Source: Pseudorhodobacter antarcticus | GTDB lineage: Bacteria; Pseudomonadota; Alphaproteobacteria; Rhodobacterales; Rhodobacteraceae | Direction of reading: 5' to 3' | DNA length: 6,760 bases | NCBI GenBank assembly: GCA_945860375.1 | Contig: CAMAQR010000111.1 | Span: 1 to 6,760 of the forward strand | Shown here: positions 5,010 through 6,760 of the stretch, piece by piece | Position numbering within the stretch: the first letter of the stretch is position 1 | Layout of the letters: the number at the start of each line of letters is the position of its first letter | Program-made: the position numbers and the translations under genes | Notes under the pieces: generated by a model | Database searches by the model: none | What the model saw: only the letters and a program-made list of their open reading frames with translations | What the model was told of the DNA's origin: nothing

Positions 5010-5896
5010 CGGCGCTGTCCCCTATCTCCCAAACGATCGAAGGCCTGCCGGGTCTTGTTGATCGCGCCGCAAGCATGCTGGCCAGCGCAAAGACCGCAGC
5101 CGAAGTTCTTGAGGCACGCGAAGCGGCAGGGCTCGCCTATGATATGGCAAAACGGATCGCGCGGCTGAAAAATGCCAAAGCTGCTCATGACGAGCTGGTC
5201 GCTGCCGCCCATCGCGCGCAGGCGGACGCCCTGGAGATCGAGGCTGCCGCCAAACGCCGTCTCGCCGACGAGTATGACGCAGCACAAGAGCGCGGTGAAA
5301 TCGCCGGACACGGCGGTGGTCGGAATTTCAAGGTTGGCGACAGCAACGTTGAAGCAAATCTTGCTGCGCCAAATCGTGTTGGTGATGACGCCGCGATCAT
5401 CACGGCTGCCGACCTTGGTCTTCGCCGGGACCAAATTCATGACGCGCGCCTCATCAGAGACGCTGAGGCTGCTGACCCCGGTCTTGTGCGCCGCACATTG
5501 GACCAAAAGCTCGAGCGCGGCGAAGAGCCAACGCGTTCTGCGGTCCGTCGCGCTGCAGAAGGCCGCCTGCAACGCTCGCTTGATCGGCTGCAGCGCGTTC
5601 AGGAAAGCGTCCAGCGCCTCGAGGAAAACCGCCCACCGCCGCTGACCCCTGAGCAAAGCGCCCGCCAGATCGCTGTGTTTGGGACACCTGAGGACCGGGC
5701 CATTCACGAGCGGCTCGTCGAAATCGTCGAACGCATCGATGAGCAGCCAAGCCCTGCAGAAGCAGTCCGCCGCATCCCACCCGCCTCACGCCATGCCGTC
5801 GAAACCGCGCCCATGCGGCGCGCGGCAGCCTGGCTCACCGACTTCAGCACCCTTTACGAACAGGAGGTCCAAAATGGGACATATGCGACTGAATGA
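5006..5896 (+). CDS. Coiled-coil phage protein resembling the ParB-like/AERRLGE-type family
   Basis: The 296-residue protein has three parts. Residues 12-105 are strongly helical and charged; ADALEIEAAAKRRLADEYDAAQERGEIA at 73-100 closely resembles the RAERRLGEMLAxAKExGQIA segment of a widespread phage/plasmid family of unknown function. A Gly-rich loop (GHGGGRN at 101-107) leads to AADLGLRRDQIHDARLIRDAEAADPGLVRRTLD at about 134-166, similar to the TLADLGI helical module that follows in that family and to ParB-type HTH regions. Residues 175-206 form another charged coiled coil (RRAAEGRLQRSLDRLQRVQESVQRLEE), then a Pro-rich stretch and a C-terminal helical tail. DNA binding is plausible but unproven. 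ATG 5006 overlaps the previous stop; the C-terminus overlaps the next gene by 23 bases. Confidence 0.8.
   Translation: MTALSPISQTIEGLPGLVDRAASMLASAKTAAEVLEAREAAGLAYDMAKRIARLKNAKAAHDELVAAAHRAQADALEIEAAAKRRLADEYDAAQERGEIAGHGGGRNFKVGDSNVEANLAAPNRVGDDAAIITAADLGLRRDQIHDARLIRDAEAADPGLVRRTLDQKLERGEEPTRSAVRRAAEGRLQRSLDRLQRVQESVQRLEENRPPPLTPEQSARQIAVFGTPEDRAIHERLVEIVERIDEQPSPAEAVRRIPPASRHAVETAPMRRAAAWLTDFSTLYEQEVQNGTYATE
5862..5876 (+). promoter_or_regulatory. Strong Shine-Dalgarno inside the upstream gene
   Basis: AGGAGGT at 5862-5868 is a full match to the anti-Shine-Dalgarno and ends five bases before ATG at 5874. It lies within the coding region of the preceding gene and decides the start of the next one over the in-frame ATG at 5883. 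Confidence 0.75.
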
Positions 5897-6371
5897 TGTT
5901 GTCGCCGAGATTATCGGCGACGTGATGGCAGGCCATGCGGTCAACAAGCGCCAAGCAGCTGTCAAGCGTTGGGACGATATCGATGCGGATGGTCAGTATC
6001 TGGCAGGCATCGATGGCGTTGTTACGCGGATCGATCAGCGTGCGCGCAGCCTCAAACTCAAGGCGGAGAAATCCACCGCACCTGATCAGGCAGCCCTGCC
6101 GTTCCATCTTCCAGCTGCGGTGGCCATGGACCTTGAGGGCACCAGCCTTGTCGCCACGCGCCAGCTTTCGCGCGCCGGGTTTGAGCGTGCCATCGAAATC
6201 CGCCAGTTGCAGATCGCCAACGATCAACGCGCCCTTCGGGAATGGCGCAACGCGCTGCGCCAGGCAGATCGGTTCTGGGCGGACAACCCGAACTGGAGCT
6301 TCGGCGACTGTCTCGACGCAATCCTCGCACAGGAGGGCGCGACAACCCTTGGTACGGAGGCCGCGCAATGA
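5874..6371 (+). CDS. Phage early protein, function unknown
   Basis: This 165-residue protein is unrecognised. It begins with a helical segment (MRLNDVVAEIIGDVMAGHAVNKRQAAVKRWDD, 4-35) and a GQYLAGIDGVVTRIDQRARSLKL stretch. The central part reads ALPFHLPAAVAMDLEGTSLVATRQLSR at 74-100, and a long helix AIEIRQLQIANDQRALREWRNALRQADRFWADN covers 106-138. It ends in WSFGDCLDAILAQ. No catalytic motif, membrane segment or signal is visible. It starts at ATG 5874 behind an ideal AGGAGGT and overlaps the end of the preceding gene by 23 bases; its stop overlaps the next start (ATGA at 6368-6371). The tight coupling places it in the same early complex or pathway as its neighbours, by inference. Confidence 0.8.
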   Translation: MGHMRLNDVVAEIIGDVMAGHAVNKRQAAVKRWDDIDADGQYLAGIDGVVTRIDQRARSLKLKAEKSTAPDQAALPFHLPAAVAMDLEGTSLVATRQLSRAGFERAIEIRQLQIANDQRALREWRNALRQADRFWADNPNWSFGDCLDAILAQEGATTLGTEAAQ

Positions 6372-6571
6372 ATACGCGTCCTTCCAACTCCGTTGAACAT
6401 AATGCCGATCCTGCCCTGCTTGCAGAAGCGCGGCGCTCCATGCGGCGCAAAGCCCTGGAATGCCTCGCAGAGGCTGACCGGCTCGATGCGCTCTACGCGG
6501 CCGTGACCGCCACACCGGCCGGCAGCCCGCAGCCTGATTTCGACACAAATCCTGACGGAGACCCGAACTGA
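6368..6571 (+). CDS. Small helical phage protein, function unknown
   Basis: This 67-residue protein has a helical core (ALLAEARRSMRRKALECLAEADRLDALYAAV, 17-47) between an asparagine-rich start and an acidic, disordered, Pro/Asp-rich tail (SPQPDFDTNPDGDPN). It resembles no family I know. Its start overlaps the previous stop as ATGA, and its stop TGA (6569-6571) shares a base with the next ATG (6571-6573), so it is probably translated by coupling and may be an accessory subunit for the ATPase that follows. Confidence 0.72.
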   Translation: MNTRPSNSVEHNADPALLAEARRSMRRKALECLAEADRLDALYAAVTATPAGSPQPDFDTNPDGDPN

Positions 6572-6760
6572 TGGCCATTTCCCTCGCATCCCTGCGCAAC
6601 AACACTTCGCTGACGCCTCCGCGCATTCTGATCCACGGCGTTGCCGGTGTTGGCAAATCCACCTTCGCGGCGGAATCTGACAGGCCTGTGTTCATCATGA
6701 CCGAAGACGGGCTTGGCAAGTTGCAGGTGCCGCATTTTCCGCTGGCAACGAGCTACGGTG
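6571..6760 (+). CDS. P-loop phage nucleotide-binding protein, Sak4-like ATPase (truncated by window)
   Basis: The 63 residues present start MAISLASLRNN, then PPRILIHGVAGVGKSTFAAES with a Walker A motif GVAGVGKS at 23-30, and VFIMTEDGLGKLQVP as the next strand and loop. This is the usual N-terminus of the phage nucleotide-binding (Sak4/RecA-core) family, which promotes single-strand annealing or acts with an SSB in phage recombination and replication. Walker B and the C-terminal half lie outside the window. The ATG shares its first base with the preceding TGA. It confirms that the upstream operon is a phage-type recombination/replication module. Confidence 0.85.
   Translation, partial: MAISLASLRNNTSLTPPRILIHGVAGVGKSTFAAESDRPVFIMTEDGLGKLQVPHFPLATSYG

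Noticed and set aside
4808..5707. Minus-strand frame of 299 residues opposite the early operon
   Set aside because: It is a GC-driven shadow; the opposite strand carries coupled genes with ribosome sites and recognisable helical motifs.

Overview
The window looks like a piece of an alphaproteobacterial chromosome, most likely Rhodobacterales. The reasons are the GC-rich coding sequence, the AceE/transketolase-like E1 protein resembling roseobacter homologues, and a prophage-type gene set I associate with that group. The taxonomy is inferred from protein resemblance only.

Host part (1 to about 1750). A truncated thiamine-diphosphate E1 gene reads leftward off the window edge (345 to 1). It is divergent from an Lrp/AsnC-family regulator (450-920) across a 104-base intergenic region. 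Next on the plus strand is a hydroxypyruvate isomerase/2-oxotetronate isomerase family TIM-barrel enzyme with all four metal/catalytic ligands, probably starting at a TTG codon (998-1750). The likely theme is amino-acid or 2-oxoacid catabolism with a local Lrp-type sensor. It recalls the MdeR/MdeB arrangement of Pseudomonas, but the substrate cannot be read from the sequence.

Junction (1751-2257). About 500 bases hold no convincing gene. They contain a clear rho-independent terminator (2148-2177) preceded closely by a perfect TTGACA box. The boundary between host DNA and the mobile element probably lies here, but no integrase, tRNA or att repeat is visible.

Mobile-element part (2258-6760). 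This is the control and early region of a temperate prophage or related element. A HTH plus S24-peptidase repressor (2935 to 2258, minus strand) is divergent from an unrecognised 227-residue protein (3044-3727). Between them lie two overlapping back-to-back sigma70-like promoters and four GGAT elements spaced 10, 10 and 11 bases. After 3727 a 200-base gap holds a larger, nearly mirror-symmetric array of GGGAT/ATCCC elements. A tightly packed plus-strand operon follows: an AlpA/excisionase-like HTH protein (3928-4131), then five small or medium phage proteins of unknown function (4128-6571). It ends in the start of a P-loop phage nucleotide-binding protein of the Sak4-like recombination ATPase type (6571 onward, cut by the window end). 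Overlapping stop/start codons suggest translational coupling through most of the operon.

The most interesting signal is the shared, helically phased GGGAT motif in both regulatory gaps. It suggests one regulator, most simply the S24 repressor, controlling both the divergent switch and the early operon.
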